From Cylindrospermopsis curvispora GIHE-G1 (lineage in GTDB: Bacteria > Cyanobacteriota > Cyanobacteriia > Cyanobacteriales > Nostocaceae), in contig NZ_CP060822.1 in assembly GCF_014489415.1 (NCBI RefSeq), forward strand, positions 3,829,501-3,893,500: a stretch of DNA of 64,000 nucleotides, in the 5' to 3' direction. Positions 16,139 to 24,968 of this stretch are shown here, piece after piece; position 1 is the first letter of the stretch, and each line of letters opens with the position of its first letter. The notes below the pieces were generated by a model. The model was not told the DNA's origin and did not search any database. It saw nothing but the letters and a program-made list of their open reading frames with translations. The translations under genes and the position numbers were made by a program.

Positions 16139-16375
16139 TTAGAAAGTGACTGAATCTCTCAATTGGTCTAGTGTGTCATCAATCTCCACTCTCCATCTTT
16201 CTAGATTGTCGTTGACGCGTCCTAAAATTTGGGAAATGTCACCACTCTCGACCGAATTGGAATTTCTCCTTCTTCGTCTTACACCTCCTTGGATATTAAC
16301 CATTTCGCCAGGAGTAACTTCTTGCAAAAGGTTGCCATCACCATTGGGGTATAGATCACTGATTTTTATGTCCAT
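16139..16375 (-). CDS. Double-glycine peptide with Arg-rich core start, 78 aa
   Basis: The leader is shorter and different from the tandem precursors (MDIKISDLYPNG..., ending MVNIQGG). The ~47-residue core starts VRRRRRNSNSVESGD and continues as an amphipathic, charged helix-like stretch (ILGRVNDNLERW, then VEIDDTLDQLRDS). It contains no Cys. It is the most upstream member of the precursor group and is separated by a hairpin. It may be another substrate, or a helper or immunity peptide sharing the export leader. Confidence 0.68.
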   Translation of the reverse strand: MDIKISDLYPNGDGNLLQEVTPGEMVNIQGGVRRRRRNSNSVESGDISQILGRVNDNLERWRVEIDDTLDQLRDSVTF

Positions 16376-16604
16376 TTTTGCATTACCTTGTGAGATCTTG
16401 GGTTACCGAGAATTGACTTAGAATTTTAAATTCTTTTTTTCATGTTCTGAAATCATCTCTCAAATTTGCAACCCTTCAACATCAAGTTTATAGACATAAT
16501 TTCAGGCTTATTGTCTCTAAATTACCCCACTCTATAAGCTAGAAACTCTGGGATTTATCAGTGGGGTAAGAGCTTTGAACTGGTTTCCTATCTCCCGGGA
16601 AGAT

Positions 16605-18128
16605 TTACTTTTCAGTTGATTTTTGAGTCTGTGTCTTGGATCCAGGGATGGTGATATCTATTGGTGTGATTTTACTTGCTAACTGGGTTAACGGTGGTTG
16701 AATGGCACTTTGATTTCCCACGACTAAAGTAACTAAATTCTCTGGTTTGAGATATTTCTGAGCCACTCTTTGCACATCTGCAGCTGTGGTTTTTCTGACC
16801 GCTTTTTGATAGCGAAACAGAAAGTCAGCAGGATAACCATAATATTCATAACGCATTAACCGTGACAGGGTTTGACCTGGGTCCTGAAAATTGAATACAA
16901 AAGAATTTAGAGTAGACTCCTTAGCGTACCTTAATTCTTTTTCTGTTACTAACTGGTTCTGAATGCGCTTAATCTCTAATTGGATTGATTTTATAAACTG
17001 TACTGTAGCATCAGAACGGGTTTGTCCACCAGTAATAAACATACCCGGATAATCAAAACGGGGATCCCATAAACCATATACAGAGTAGGCTAAACCTTGG
17101 CGCGATCGCACTTCATTAAATAGTCTTCCTCCGAATCCATTTAACACTCCATTCATCACATCCAATGCTGCATAATCTGGACTATTGAATTTTCCCCCCA
17201 AATGTCCCATTAAAATGCTGCTCTGTGTCAGTTGTGGTTGATTGACAAAGAATAACCCATTTAAATTAGCTTGCTGCACTGGTGGTAATTGAGTTTTAGC
17301 AATGTTGGGATTCGGTTGCCAATCACCCAGTTTAGTCTCAATCAGAGAGCGCATTTTTTTCGGGTTAAAATCCCCCACAATTCCCAGGATTATGTTATTA
17401 GGATGGAAATATTGCCCATAAAAGTTAATCACATCTTCTCGCTGAATTTTATCGAGAGTTGCATATTCTATAGTGCGTGCATAGGGGCTATTTTCACCAT
17501 AGATTAATTTGCGAAACTCCCGACTGGCAATATTGTCAGAATCATCATTGCGACGGGCAATACTTCCCCTAATTTGAGTTTTAATCAATTCCAACTTTTC
17601 TGGAGCAAAAGCTGGTTCTCGTAAGACTTCTGCAAACAACCCGAACACAGTTTCTAAATCTTCAGTTAAACTTTCAAAACTCGCAGTTCCACTGCTTTCA
17701 TTAATGTCAGTTTCTACGGATGCTGCTCTTTGTTCCAAAATTTCATTTAGTTGATCCGGCGAATGTTTGTCAGTTCCTCCAATGCGCATCAGTGAACCTA
17801 CAATGTCACCCAAACCAACTTTATCTCCCGCTTCCCAACGACTACCAGTCTTAATTAGGGTTGTTCCACTAACTAAGGGTAATTCATGATCCTCCATTAA
17901 ATAGACGACTAAACCGTTGTTTAATTGGAATCGCTCATACTTTGGCAGTTTAATTCCCGGTAAAGAATTGAATTGTAAGTCGCTATAATGCTTCGCCGCT
18001 GCTGTTGCTACCCTTGAGAAATTCAAGGTCAATAATAAGGCAATTACTACTGCGAAAAATAATTGCCAACTTTTACCCAACTTGGGGAAAATATTGCGTG
18101 AAAATTTCAATTTTTTACTCCTGACCAT
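16605..18128 (-). CDS. M16 peptidase family protein, inactive-type partner
   Basis: This 507-residue M16 (pitrilysin/PqqL-like) protein has an N-terminal membrane anchor or signal segment (FFAVVIALLLTLNFS near residues 24-38). The HxxEH zinc motif is absent where expected (the KVGLGDIVGSLM region). The C-terminal NEVRSRQGLAYSVYG R/Y element is kept, the pattern of the non-catalytic half of a two-subunit M16 enzyme. It starts 21 bases after the stop of the catalytic partner upstream. Such pairs are widespread in cyanobacteria, so it may be housekeeping. Its place beside the peptide cluster makes leader processing a possibility only. Confidence 0.85.
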   Translation of the reverse strand: MVRSKKLKFSRNIFPKLGKSWQLFFAVVIALLLTLNFSRVATAAAKHYSDLQFNSLPGIKLPKYERFQLNNGLVVYLMEDHELPLVSGTTLIKTGSRWEAGDKVGLGDIVGSLMRIGGTDKHSPDQLNEILEQRAASVETDINESSGTASFESLTEDLETVFGLFAEVLREPAFAPEKLELIKTQIRGSIARRNDDSDNIASREFRKLIYGENSPYARTIEYATLDKIQREDVINFYGQYFHPNNIILGIVGDFNPKKMRSLIETKLGDWQPNPNIAKTQLPPVQQANLNGLFFVNQPQLTQSSILMGHLGGKFNSPDYAALDVMNGVLNGFGGRLFNEVRSRQGLAYSVYGLWDPRFDYPGMFITGGQTRSDATVQFIKSIQLEIKRIQNQLVTEKELRYAKESTLNSFVFNFQDPGQTLSRLMRYEYYGYPADFLFRYQKAVRKTTAADVQRVAQKYLKPENLVTLVVGNQSAIQPPLTQLASKITPIDITIPGSKTQTQKSTEK

Positions 18129-18149
18129 GATTTTTTTCTTCCTCTCTAC

Positions 18150-19697
18150 CTATGATTTTTGGGAAAGTAATTTACCAATTGTGCGATTTTCCGCTGTGAA
18201 GGTTGATTGTGCTACTCTTTTAATATCCGCAGGAGTAACCTTTGTAATGTCATCCAATTGCTTGAATAAATTCCGCCAAGAACCGGTTTTTACTTCATAT
18301 TCCAATAGTTGCTGTGCCATACCCATATTGGAATCTAAACTCCTCAGTAAACCCGCCCTGGCTTGTGTTTTGACTCGCTCTAATTCTTTCTCAGATACGA
18401 GCTGGGTTTGTAATTTGGTAATTTCCTGACCTAGGGCGATCGCCAGTTCATCTACTGTATGACCTGGCGCTGTCAGGGCATAAAATAACATTAAATTAGG
18501 ATACTTATCTCCTGGAAAACCACTAATTCCCTCCGCCACCAAAGCCACTCTTTGGGTTTCAATCAAGGATTTATACAGTCGTGAAGTCCTACCATCACTT
18601 AGTAAACTGCTAATAATATCGTAAACAGCATTATCAGGGTCAGTGATACTGGGACGATGATAGCCCTCCAAATACCAAGGTTGGGAGGGTAGTTCTATTG
18701 TAATTTCTCTGGTACTGGTTTGTTTGGGTTCAGGAGTAATTTTAGCTTGTGCTTTCGGTTTAGCTGCATATCTACCAAAATAAATTTTGGCCAATCTTTT
18801 AACCTGATTAGGGTTAACATCACCAACCACCGCAATGGTTAAATTACTGGGAACATAATAGTTGTTAAAAAACTCCCTCACATTAGCTGGAGAAAGGTTA
18901 CGAATATCTTCATCATAACCAATAACAGGTCTCCGGTAAGGGTGAACTTTAAAAGCAACATCGGTGAATTTTTCCACCATTAACCCTACGGGAGAATTTT
19001 CTACCCGCATTCGTCTTTCTTCTAAAATCACATCCCTTTCTTTATAAAATTCTCGGAATACCGGTTCTAAAAATCTTTCTGATTCCAGAGACATCCACAG
19101 CTCCAATTTATTGGCGGGAAAACTATAAAAGTAACGGGTTGCTTCACTAGAAGTATTAGCATTTAAACCCACACCTCCAGCTTGTTCAACTATTTGACCC
19201 ATTTCATTTTGTTTCACCAATTTCCCAGCTTGAGCTTCTACGGTTTTGAACTCTTTTTTTAGCTTTTCTAGCTCTTCCGTTCTATTTTCACTCTTGGCAG
19301 CTCTAATTTGACTATCTAATTGCTCTAATTTATCTAATAATGGCTTCTCCGCTTTGTAGTTTTTTGTACCAATGCGCTTAGTTCCCTTAAAAGCTAAGTG
19401 TTCTAAAAAATGAGCTACCCCTGTCTGTCCATCTGGTTCATCTATCCCACCAACATTTGCATAAGTGAGAAAAGAAACCACGGGTGCTTGATGTCTTTCC
19501 AAAACAATAAACTTTAGACCATTATCTAAAGTAAACTCTGTTAGCTGCTTAACAACCCGATCTAAATAGGGCTTAATCGAACTTTGATTACCTTGTAGGG
19601 CGATCGCTGTTTGAATGGGAAAATTACCAGAAAATAACAGAAATGCTAGGGTTATTACCAGAAAACGGCTCATACAAGTCAAAATCCAATGGCTCAT
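18150..19697 (-). CDS. M16 zinc peptidase, catalytic subunit
   Basis: This 515-residue M16B-type metallopeptidase has a zinc site GVAHFLEHLAFKGT (HxxEH) and a downstream conserved Glu region (LWMSLESERFLEP). A hydrophobic N-terminal export segment (FLVITLAFLLFSGNF) places it in the periplasm. It contains a charged helical insert at about residues 110-160. It forms an operon with the inactive-type M16 partner. The family degrades or trims small peptides; some relatives mature RiPPs. Substrate unknown. Confidence 0.9.
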   Translation of the reverse strand: MSHWILTCMSRFLVITLAFLLFSGNFPIQTAIALQGNQSSIKPYLDRVVKQLTEFTLDNGLKFIVLERHQAPVVSFLTYANVGGIDEPDGQTGVAHFLEHLAFKGTKRIGTKNYKAEKPLLDKLEQLDSQIRAAKSENRTEELEKLKKEFKTVEAQAGKLVKQNEMGQIVEQAGGVGLNANTSSEATRYFYSFPANKLELWMSLESERFLEPVFREFYKERDVILEERRMRVENSPVGLMVEKFTDVAFKVHPYRRPVIGYDEDIRNLSPANVREFFNNYYVPSNLTIAVVGDVNPNQVKRLAKIYFGRYAAKPKAQAKITPEPKQTSTREITIELPSQPWYLEGYHRPSITDPDNAVYDIISSLLSDGRTSRLYKSLIETQRVALVAEGISGFPGDKYPNLMLFYALTAPGHTVDELAIALGQEITKLQTQLVSEKELERVKTQARAGLLRSLDSNMGMAQQLLEYEVKTGSWRNLFKQLDDITKVTPADIKRVAQSTFTAENRTIGKLLSQKS

Positions 19698-19850
19698 AGC
19701 AAAAATTCAACTAAATTTACACTTCTTTAAAATTCGGGTCAGTTAGCAAACAAAGCATTAATCTTCTATTAAGCTTTCTGTGCTTCCTAACTTTCATGTT
19801 AGACAATGCAGATAAAATTCGTGTTCCCTAACACACACCGAATAACTACT

Positions 19851-20477
19851 ATGCCAGTTTCTCATTATTCCTCCCCTTCAGAAACTCAAACCCGTAGCCG
19901 CATTCTTATAGCAGCATTGCGTTTATTTGCTTCCCAGGGATTTGATGGCACTACCACCCGTGATTTAGCCCACGCTGCAGGAGTTGCTGAGGGTACACTC
20001 TTTCGTCATTTTGCCAATAAAAAGGCAATTCTGGTAGAGGTAGCAACCAATGGTTGGGTAGAAATTCTCACGGACCTACTGACAGAATTGAGTGAAATGG
20101 GTAGTTATAAAGCCATAGCTCAGGTTATGCGTCGCAGAATGTGGAACATGCAAAAGAATGTTGATTTGATGCGAGTTTGTTTCATGGAGGTACAGTTTCA
20201 TCCAGATTTGCAGGATCGCATCCAAACTGAGGTGATTGATAAAATGACCAGTGTTGCAGAAGCATTTTTCCAAACCGCCATGGATAGAGGTGTCTATCGT
20301 CAAATGGATGCTAAATTGGTTGCTAAAGTATTTTTAGGAATGTTCGCGATCGCAGGTTTTTCTCATCAAACCCTAATTGATCCCAATGCGTCTCCCCAGG
20401 ACATGCAACAAATGGCTGAGGGTTTAGCAGATATCTTTTTAAATGGAGTTTTGGTTAAGGAATCCACAATTCAATAA
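19851..20477 (+). CDS. TetR/AcrR-family transcriptional regulator
   Basis: This is a DNA-binding regulator of about 208 residues. The N-terminal helix-turn-helix is typical: SRILIAALRLFASQGFDGTT, then VAEGTLFRHFANKKAI. The ligand domain (about 65-200) is less conserved, as usual for TetR. The ATG at 19851 (MPVSHYSS) was chosen; an in-frame ATG at 19806 would add 15 residues. It is divergent from the M16 pair, with about 150 bases between, and could control them, but no operator palindrome stood out. Confidence 0.88.
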   Translation: MPVSHYSSPSETQTRSRILIAALRLFASQGFDGTTTRDLAHAAGVAEGTLFRHFANKKAILVEVATNGWVEILTDLLTELSEMGSYKAIAQVMRRRMWNMQKNVDLMRVCFMEVQFHPDLQDRIQTEVIDKMTSVAEAFFQTAMDRGVYRQMDAKLVAKVFLGMFAIAGFSHQTLIDPNASPQDMQQMAEGLADIFLNGVLVKESTIQ

Positions 20478-20547
20478 TAATTCTCATCGAGAATCTGCTC
20501 AGTGGAAAAAGGACACTTTTCTGGGTAATCATCCTGGGAATGAACAC

Positions 20548-20812
20548 TTACACTAAACCCGCTCTTTGACCCTCTCTAATCGCTAATTTTCTAGCATCGG
20601 GATATGCTTCCCATAGCGCTTTCTCCCAGAAATAAATGAACATGGTCTGGAGCAACCTCAAGAGCGAGGATATCCCAGTCTTTTTCTTTATAACTATTAG
20701 CACCTTGAAGACCCAAGCACAAGCACTTAAAGTCAACTGCGATGGTTTTGTAGGAGTCCTGGTCAAAGTTACCAAAATTTAGTAAAATCATTTTGTAAGT
20801 CAGCAAAACCAA
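20548..20812 (-). pseudogene. Mosaic scrap containing an IS200 TnpA fragment
   Basis: The minus strand reads KEKDWDILALEVAPDHVHLF, the HUH-motif segment of an IS200-type TnpA, matching about 46305-46360 nearly base for base. The flanking frames are broken and unrelated to TnpA, so only a piece of about 60 bases of the transposase remains. It preserves the intact DHVHLF motif that is damaged in the larger element at 46 kb. Confidence 0.7.
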
Positions 20813-20851
20813 GAGTAGCTTTCTACAGCACCAATTTATGGGAGACCGAAA

Positions 20852-21283
20852 ATGGAAGAACTGCTAGAACTCAAAACATTGTTAACTCAAGGAAAAGTTC
20901 TTGATGCTCTGGTCTTGGTGGAGGAAATGACCGAGATGAGTAAAGATGACAAGATCAATAAAATTTACAGTTTTGCAGTTATTCTCATACTACATCTAAT
21001 TAAACGGCAAGTAGAACAACGGACGACTCGTTCCTGGGATATTTCTATTTCTAATGCAGTTCGTCAAATTAATCGCACTAATAAACGCCGAAAGGTAAAC
21101 GGTTACTATTTAAGTGGTTCTGAATTAAAAGCAGCTCTTGCAGATGCCTATTATTCCGCACTAGATGGTGCTTCCTTGGAAGCTTTTGAAGGTCGTTATT
21201 CTAGTGAGGAATTAGCTGAGAGAATTGATTATTGTCGTCTAATGAAAGATGCTTGGGATTTGATCTCAAAGCAACAAAATTAG
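20852..21283 (+). CDS. DUF29 family protein
   Basis: This 143-residue soluble protein fits the DUF29 family, which is expanded in cyanobacteria: an N-terminal helix pair, then LILHLIKRQVEQRTTRSWDISI, then a C-terminal region AYYSALDGASLEAFEGRY. Function is not established; many copies lie near mobile or toxin-like genes. Here it follows a transposase scrap and ends just before a MITE-like repeat. Confidence 0.65.
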   Translation: MEELLELKTLLTQGKVLDALVLVEEMTEMSKDDKINKIYSFAVILILHLIKRQVEQRTTRSWDISISNAVRQINRTNKRRKVNGYYLSGSELKAALADAYYSALDGASLEAFEGRYSSEELAERIDYCRLMKDAWDLISKQQN

Positions 21284-21302
21284 TCGGACGAAAAGTCAAC
21301 CC

Positions 21303-21365
21303 ATGGGGGTGTTGGATTAAACTCAACCTACATTAATCTTATATTTAATTCCACTGACCCACTTA
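21303..21365. repeat. MITE-like dispersed repeat, copy 4 (partial)
   Basis: The right part of the element (CAACCTAC...TTAATCTTATATTTAATT...CACTGACCCACTTA) is clear. The left part is diverged or lost. Confidence 0.65.
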
Positions 21366-21514
21366 ATTCCATGCTTTTTTACTCTTCCATTTTATCTTTA
21401 CATAGTTTGGTCTTTTAACGCCAACTTACTTACTACGTCTACGTTAGTAGATTTTAGTAGGTTTTGTCAAAAGGTTTGGTCGACTTCCCTCCTGTCAAAA
21501 CATGTAGAGTGTTA

Positions 21515-21543
21515 TTGTATTTTTTGATAATTTCTGTTATAAT
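21515..21543 (+). promoter_or_regulatory. Probable sodB promoter
   Basis: TTGTAT at 21515-21520 and TATAAT at 21538-21543 are 17 bases apart, with a TG one base before the -10 (extended -10). The leader to the sodB ATG would be about 85 bases. Confidence 0.55.
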
Positions 21544-21633
21544 TGCGGGGAGTGGCCACACAGCTTGGGATTTCTCTAGCCAAGGTGGGACAATAGCTCA
21601 CGCTGGAAAACCATAAAGAGAGGATTTGAAAAA

Positions 21634-22230
21634 ATGGCATTTACACAGCTTCCTTTACCATACGACTTTAACGCTTTAGAAAGTTACGGCATGAAAGCTG
21701 AAACCTTTGAATACCATTATGGTAAGCATCACAAAGCATACGTAGACAACCTAAACAAGCTAACTGAAGGTACAGATTTGGCGGATAAGTCTCTGGAAGA
21801 AGTAATCCAAATTTCCTTCAAAGATGCATCTAAAGCTGGGGTTTTCAACAATGCAGCACAGGTTTGGAACCATACTTTCTTTTGGAATTCGCTTAAACCT
21901 GCAGGTGGCGGTGTCCCTACCGGAGTATTAGCAGACAGAATTAGTCAAGACTTTGGTAGTTTTGACAAATTTAAAGAAGAATTTTCCACAGCAGCAGCAA
22001 CTCAATTCGGCAGTGGTTGGGCTTGGTTAGTTGATGATGGTGGTACGCTCAAAGTAATCAAAACACCAAACGCCGAAAACCCTCTAGTACACGGTAAAAA
22101 ACCACTCTTAACCATTGATGTATGGGAACACGCTTACTATATAGACTTTAGAAATGCGCGTCCAGCATTCATCAAAAACTTCTTAGACAATTTAGCCAAC
22201 TGGGAATTTGCTGCTGCAAATTTAGGCTAA
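21634..22230 (+). CDS. sodB: Iron superoxide dismutase
   Basis: This cytosolic enzyme converts superoxide to oxygen and hydrogen peroxide. It is 198 residues, normal for the family. Metal ligands sit in the expected places: His in YHYGKHHKAY, His in VWNHTFFW, and the DVWEHAYY pair (Asp and His). The Fe type is suggested by overall likeness to cyanobacterial SodB (MAFTQLPLPYDFNALESYGM start) and the AAATQFGSGWAWL segment. An AGAGAGG ribosome site precedes the ATG. Single gene with its own promoter. Confidence 0.95.
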   Translation: MAFTQLPLPYDFNALESYGMKAETFEYHYGKHHKAYVDNLNKLTEGTDLADKSLEEVIQISFKDASKAGVFNNAAQVWNHTFFWNSLKPAGGGVPTGVLADRISQDFGSFDKFKEEFSTAAATQFGSGWAWLVDDGGTLKVIKTPNAENPLVHGKKPLLTIDVWEHAYYIDFRNARPAFIKNFLDNLANWEFAAANLG

Positions 22231-22271
22231 GTCTGATAAGACATTAATAATAAAAAGTTAAAGCTTTTAAG

Positions 22272-22305
22272 CGTTCATGTTATAGCTACAGCTATAAGAT
22301 GAACG
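22272..22305. repeat. Inverted repeat after sodB
   Basis: Two 17-base arms (CGTTCATGTTATAGCTA and CAGCTATAAGATGAACG) pair at 15 positions with almost no loop. No T-run follows, so it is more likely part of a mobile repeat than a terminator, though it may protect the sodB mRNA end. Confidence 0.55.
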
Positions 22306-22382
22306 TAGGTTGGGCTGAAGTATGAAACCCAAAGTCCGCATGGGTTACCCTAAGCCATCCTACAAATAATTGTGCCTCCCTA
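22298..22382. repeat. MITE-like dispersed repeat, copy 5
   Basis: The core GTAGGTTGGGCTGAAGTATG and the right end ACAAATAATTGTGCCTCCC match copy 1. The left end is replaced by the inverted repeat. It lies just past the end of the defence-like operon. Confidence 0.72.
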
Positions 22383-22415
22383 ATTAGAGGTTGGGTAAAT
22401 AATTGAGAGGACAAT

Positions 22416-24845
22416 TTAACCCTGAAGCAGATTAGCTATGCCATCTTCTGTTGAGCGTCCTTCAATTAACTCCTGAAAATAGTGATTTAATGGTCTTTCA
22501 GAACTAATTGTTTTCAAAATAATCCTATCATTTTGAAATTTGTCAATAACTCTCAAGGCTAGGTGAAATTCTGCCGAATTTGGGTGACAGAAATTTGCGT
22601 CATAAGCGCAAAAAGTTAGCAAGTAAATAAGAGATAAAAAAGCATTCTGTTTGTATTGGAACTCGAAATCTCCATAGTGTCTAGTTAGTAAATAGTTGAT
22701 AATTTTTGTAAAATGTTCCAGGTATAGACGAGAAGTTAACAAGGTGTTAGAAGGATTATTAAAATCATAGTACCAAAGTAAAATTCTGCCATACCCCCAC
22801 AAGTATTGACTTGTTTCAGATGTATATTGTAAGTCAAATAATTGGAAATATCTTTGTTGTAGTTGTTCAGTTACAGCGATTCTTGATAAACACTGTAAAT
22901 ACTCATTTGACACGTTTTTGTCCCTTCCACTATTATCAATAATTAATTTCACCTGAGAGTCAGAAAATAAACTATCTGACATATCTCGTGAACATATAAA
23001 TTGTGAGAATTGATATAATTTACCAGTAAGAATTATTGCATTAGTCAGTAAATTTTTCTGGTGGTAACTTACAGGTCTATTGTGTCTTAGATATTGATTA
23101 GTCGTAGTAATCATAAAATCAATTACTCTGTCAAATTGAGAATTTGTTAATTTTCGTTTCAACCCTGTAACAATCTCCTCATCCTCAATGGATGAAACCT
23201 CGATAAATTGTAGTAAATCAGGATTCTGTCTGTGTCCTAAGTGTTGATAAGCTTGTCTGAAACTTGTACTTAGTTGTTCGTAAGTTCGACTATTAATGAC
23301 ATTTAATTGAGAGATTTGATTTAAAGAATTCATAAAATTTCCAAGAGCTACACTTGCGTTCAAACGTCTAATTTGAGACAGAGATCTTTGTTGACGATTT
23401 TCACTGATTCTGGAGGGGGGGATGTAGCTATAAGAGACATTAACCCTGTTGACCAAACTAGTTTTAATAGTATATTGGTTTTGCAAATCTTTAACTTCCA
23501 GTCTAGGAAAAGATCCTGGTTGTAGATAAAACAGAATTTGTACTAAGACTTCCTGATCATTTTGGTTGCTGTGATGATTGTGATAGTTTTCAATATCAAT
23601 TCTGTAATCCTGGGGAACACCATTGATAGAGTAATCAGAACCATTGACTCTAATTGGTAAATTAGCACTATTTCTACCACGGGGAATTTTCACAAAGTCT
23701 TGATCTCTACTAGCTATTCTTCCTGTTAAGACTGTAAGCTTACCTTCATAAGAAATAGCATCTCTTTCATCAGATAACTCAATCCATACTTCCTGTCCAT
23801 CAATAGCTATAGCGAACTCAATTCGATCTAAATAAATTCCAAACAAGGGAAACCCCAGCTGATTTTTTTGGATCCATATCTCTGAAAACCTTTGGATTTG
23901 AGGTGTGAAACAAATAAAGTTAGATAAATGCAGGTAGGAAATTTTCTCAAAAATATTATATTGACTGATTAAGACAAACTGGTATTGGGGATACTGGGTA
24001 GTAAGTTGATTGACAAGGTTAATATCCGGTTGAATTTGCTGGTAAACAATATTAGCAATATCGAGTATAAGTACAGTGATTCGTTTATAAAAAATTTGGT
24101 GGTCATGGTATACTTCGATAATCAAACTTATAGACTCTTGACCAATTTGAGATTGAACAAATCTAAAAAAATTAATCTTGCGTAAATAATCACCCAGGTG
24201 GTTAATGCTTTCCTGATTTGTAGCTAATTGAGGGAATTGCTGCTGTAAGAAAAACTCAGCTATGGAATAACATACCCGTAAATATGTTGTTTGAGAATTG
24301 CATACACTAGGTAAAGATATCTGATGTCTAGTATCAAGAATAGGAATTTGGTAAGGACTATTTTCTGGTTGTGTAAAAGTAACTGGAACTAAAGTAGAAA
24401 TATCAAAACTATCGAAATCAATAAATACTAGTGGTTTAAATGGTTTAGGGGAGGGGTTATGTAGGTGTCTTTCAAGAATTGCTTCACGGTGACTCCAATA
24501 ATGATAAGCACTGCTATATAAATAACCGTCCTTAGATCCCAGACCATACCTCATACTCAGGGTCATTAAATCCAAAGTATCACTAATGATAAATAAACGT
24601 TCCCTATCTCCTCCGCTTAGTTCAGTTCCCATAGATAGGAAATTTAACTCCTGGGAATTAATAGTTAACTCAGAAGCAAGAAAATTATTACCTATTGGTG
24701 CAGTTAAATAAGGATAATTAGAATATTTATCCAGAAACAATTTGTAGTCTCTACTCGATTGAGGAACTATATCAGATTCTTCCTTCACTAAAAAAGTATA
24801 CTCACAAGCATCAAAATAAGATTGTAAATTAAATAATCTAGGCAT
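22416..24845 (-). CDS. Unrecognised 809-aa protein, last gene of the defence-like operon
   Basis: I do not recognise this protein. It is a large, soluble, Gln/Asn/Tyr-rich sequence without signal peptide or membrane helices. Residues about 360-500 look beta-rich (AIDGQEVWIELSDERD..., VLVQILFYLQPGSFPRLEV), and residues about 500-800 look helical. A faint resemblance of the beta region to Hsp70-like substrate domains is noted but not relied on. It is on the same strand as four upstream genes encoding PLD-fold, helicase, DUF2357 and McrB-like proteins, with 123 bases before it that contain a dispersed repeat. It is probably an accessory or sensor subunit of that system, by position only. Confidence 0.6.
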   Translation of the reverse strand: MPRLFNLQSYFDACEYTFLVKEESDIVPQSSRDYKLFLDKYSNYPYLTAPIGNNFLASELTINSQELNFLSMGTELSGGDRERLFIISDTLDLMTLSMRYGLGSKDGYLYSSAYHYWSHREAILERHLHNPSPKPFKPLVFIDFDSFDISTLVPVTFTQPENSPYQIPILDTRHQISLPSVCNSQTTYLRVCYSIAEFFLQQQFPQLATNQESINHLGDYLRKINFFRFVQSQIGQESISLIIEVYHDHQIFYKRITVLILDIANIVYQQIQPDINLVNQLTTQYPQYQFVLISQYNIFEKISYLHLSNFICFTPQIQRFSEIWIQKNQLGFPLFGIYLDRIEFAIAIDGQEVWIELSDERDAISYEGKLTVLTGRIASRDQDFVKIPRGRNSANLPIRVNGSDYSINGVPQDYRIDIENYHNHHSNQNDQEVLVQILFYLQPGSFPRLEVKDLQNQYTIKTSLVNRVNVSYSYIPPSRISENRQQRSLSQIRRLNASVALGNFMNSLNQISQLNVINSRTYEQLSTSFRQAYQHLGHRQNPDLLQFIEVSSIEDEEIVTGLKRKLTNSQFDRVIDFMITTTNQYLRHNRPVSYHQKNLLTNAIILTGKLYQFSQFICSRDMSDSLFSDSQVKLIIDNSGRDKNVSNEYLQCLSRIAVTEQLQQRYFQLFDLQYTSETSQYLWGYGRILLWYYDFNNPSNTLLTSRLYLEHFTKIINYLLTRHYGDFEFQYKQNAFLSLIYLLTFCAYDANFCHPNSAEFHLALRVIDKFQNDRIILKTISSERPLNHYFQELIEGRSTEDGIANLLQG

Positions 24846-24902
24846 ATTTTCCTGTTCCTTACTGATTTTAAGTTTTTATGTTTTTTTGAACCTGGTCTAA
24901 AT

Positions 24903-24961
24903 TAAGTAGGGAGGCACAATTATTTGTAGGTTCATCTTATATTTAATTCCACCTACCCACT
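24903..24961. repeat. MITE-like dispersed repeat, copy 6 (short form, within operon)
   Basis: It runs from TAAGTAGGGAGGCACAATT to TTAATTCCACCTACCCACT, about 60 bases, with the core deleted but both ends kept. It lies between the 809-aa gene and the PLD-fold gene of one operon. Confidence 0.72.
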
Positions 24962-24968
24962 CTCTAAA

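Noticed and set aside
12332-16375. Class I-IV lanthipeptide cluster
   Set aside because: No LanB, LanM, LanC, LanKC or LanL-like protein is encoded, and precursor cores have no Cys.
20548-20812. Two overlapping minus-strand small proteins
   Set aside because: Both frames are patchwork around a transposase scrap; no start, domain or codon pattern supports a real gene.
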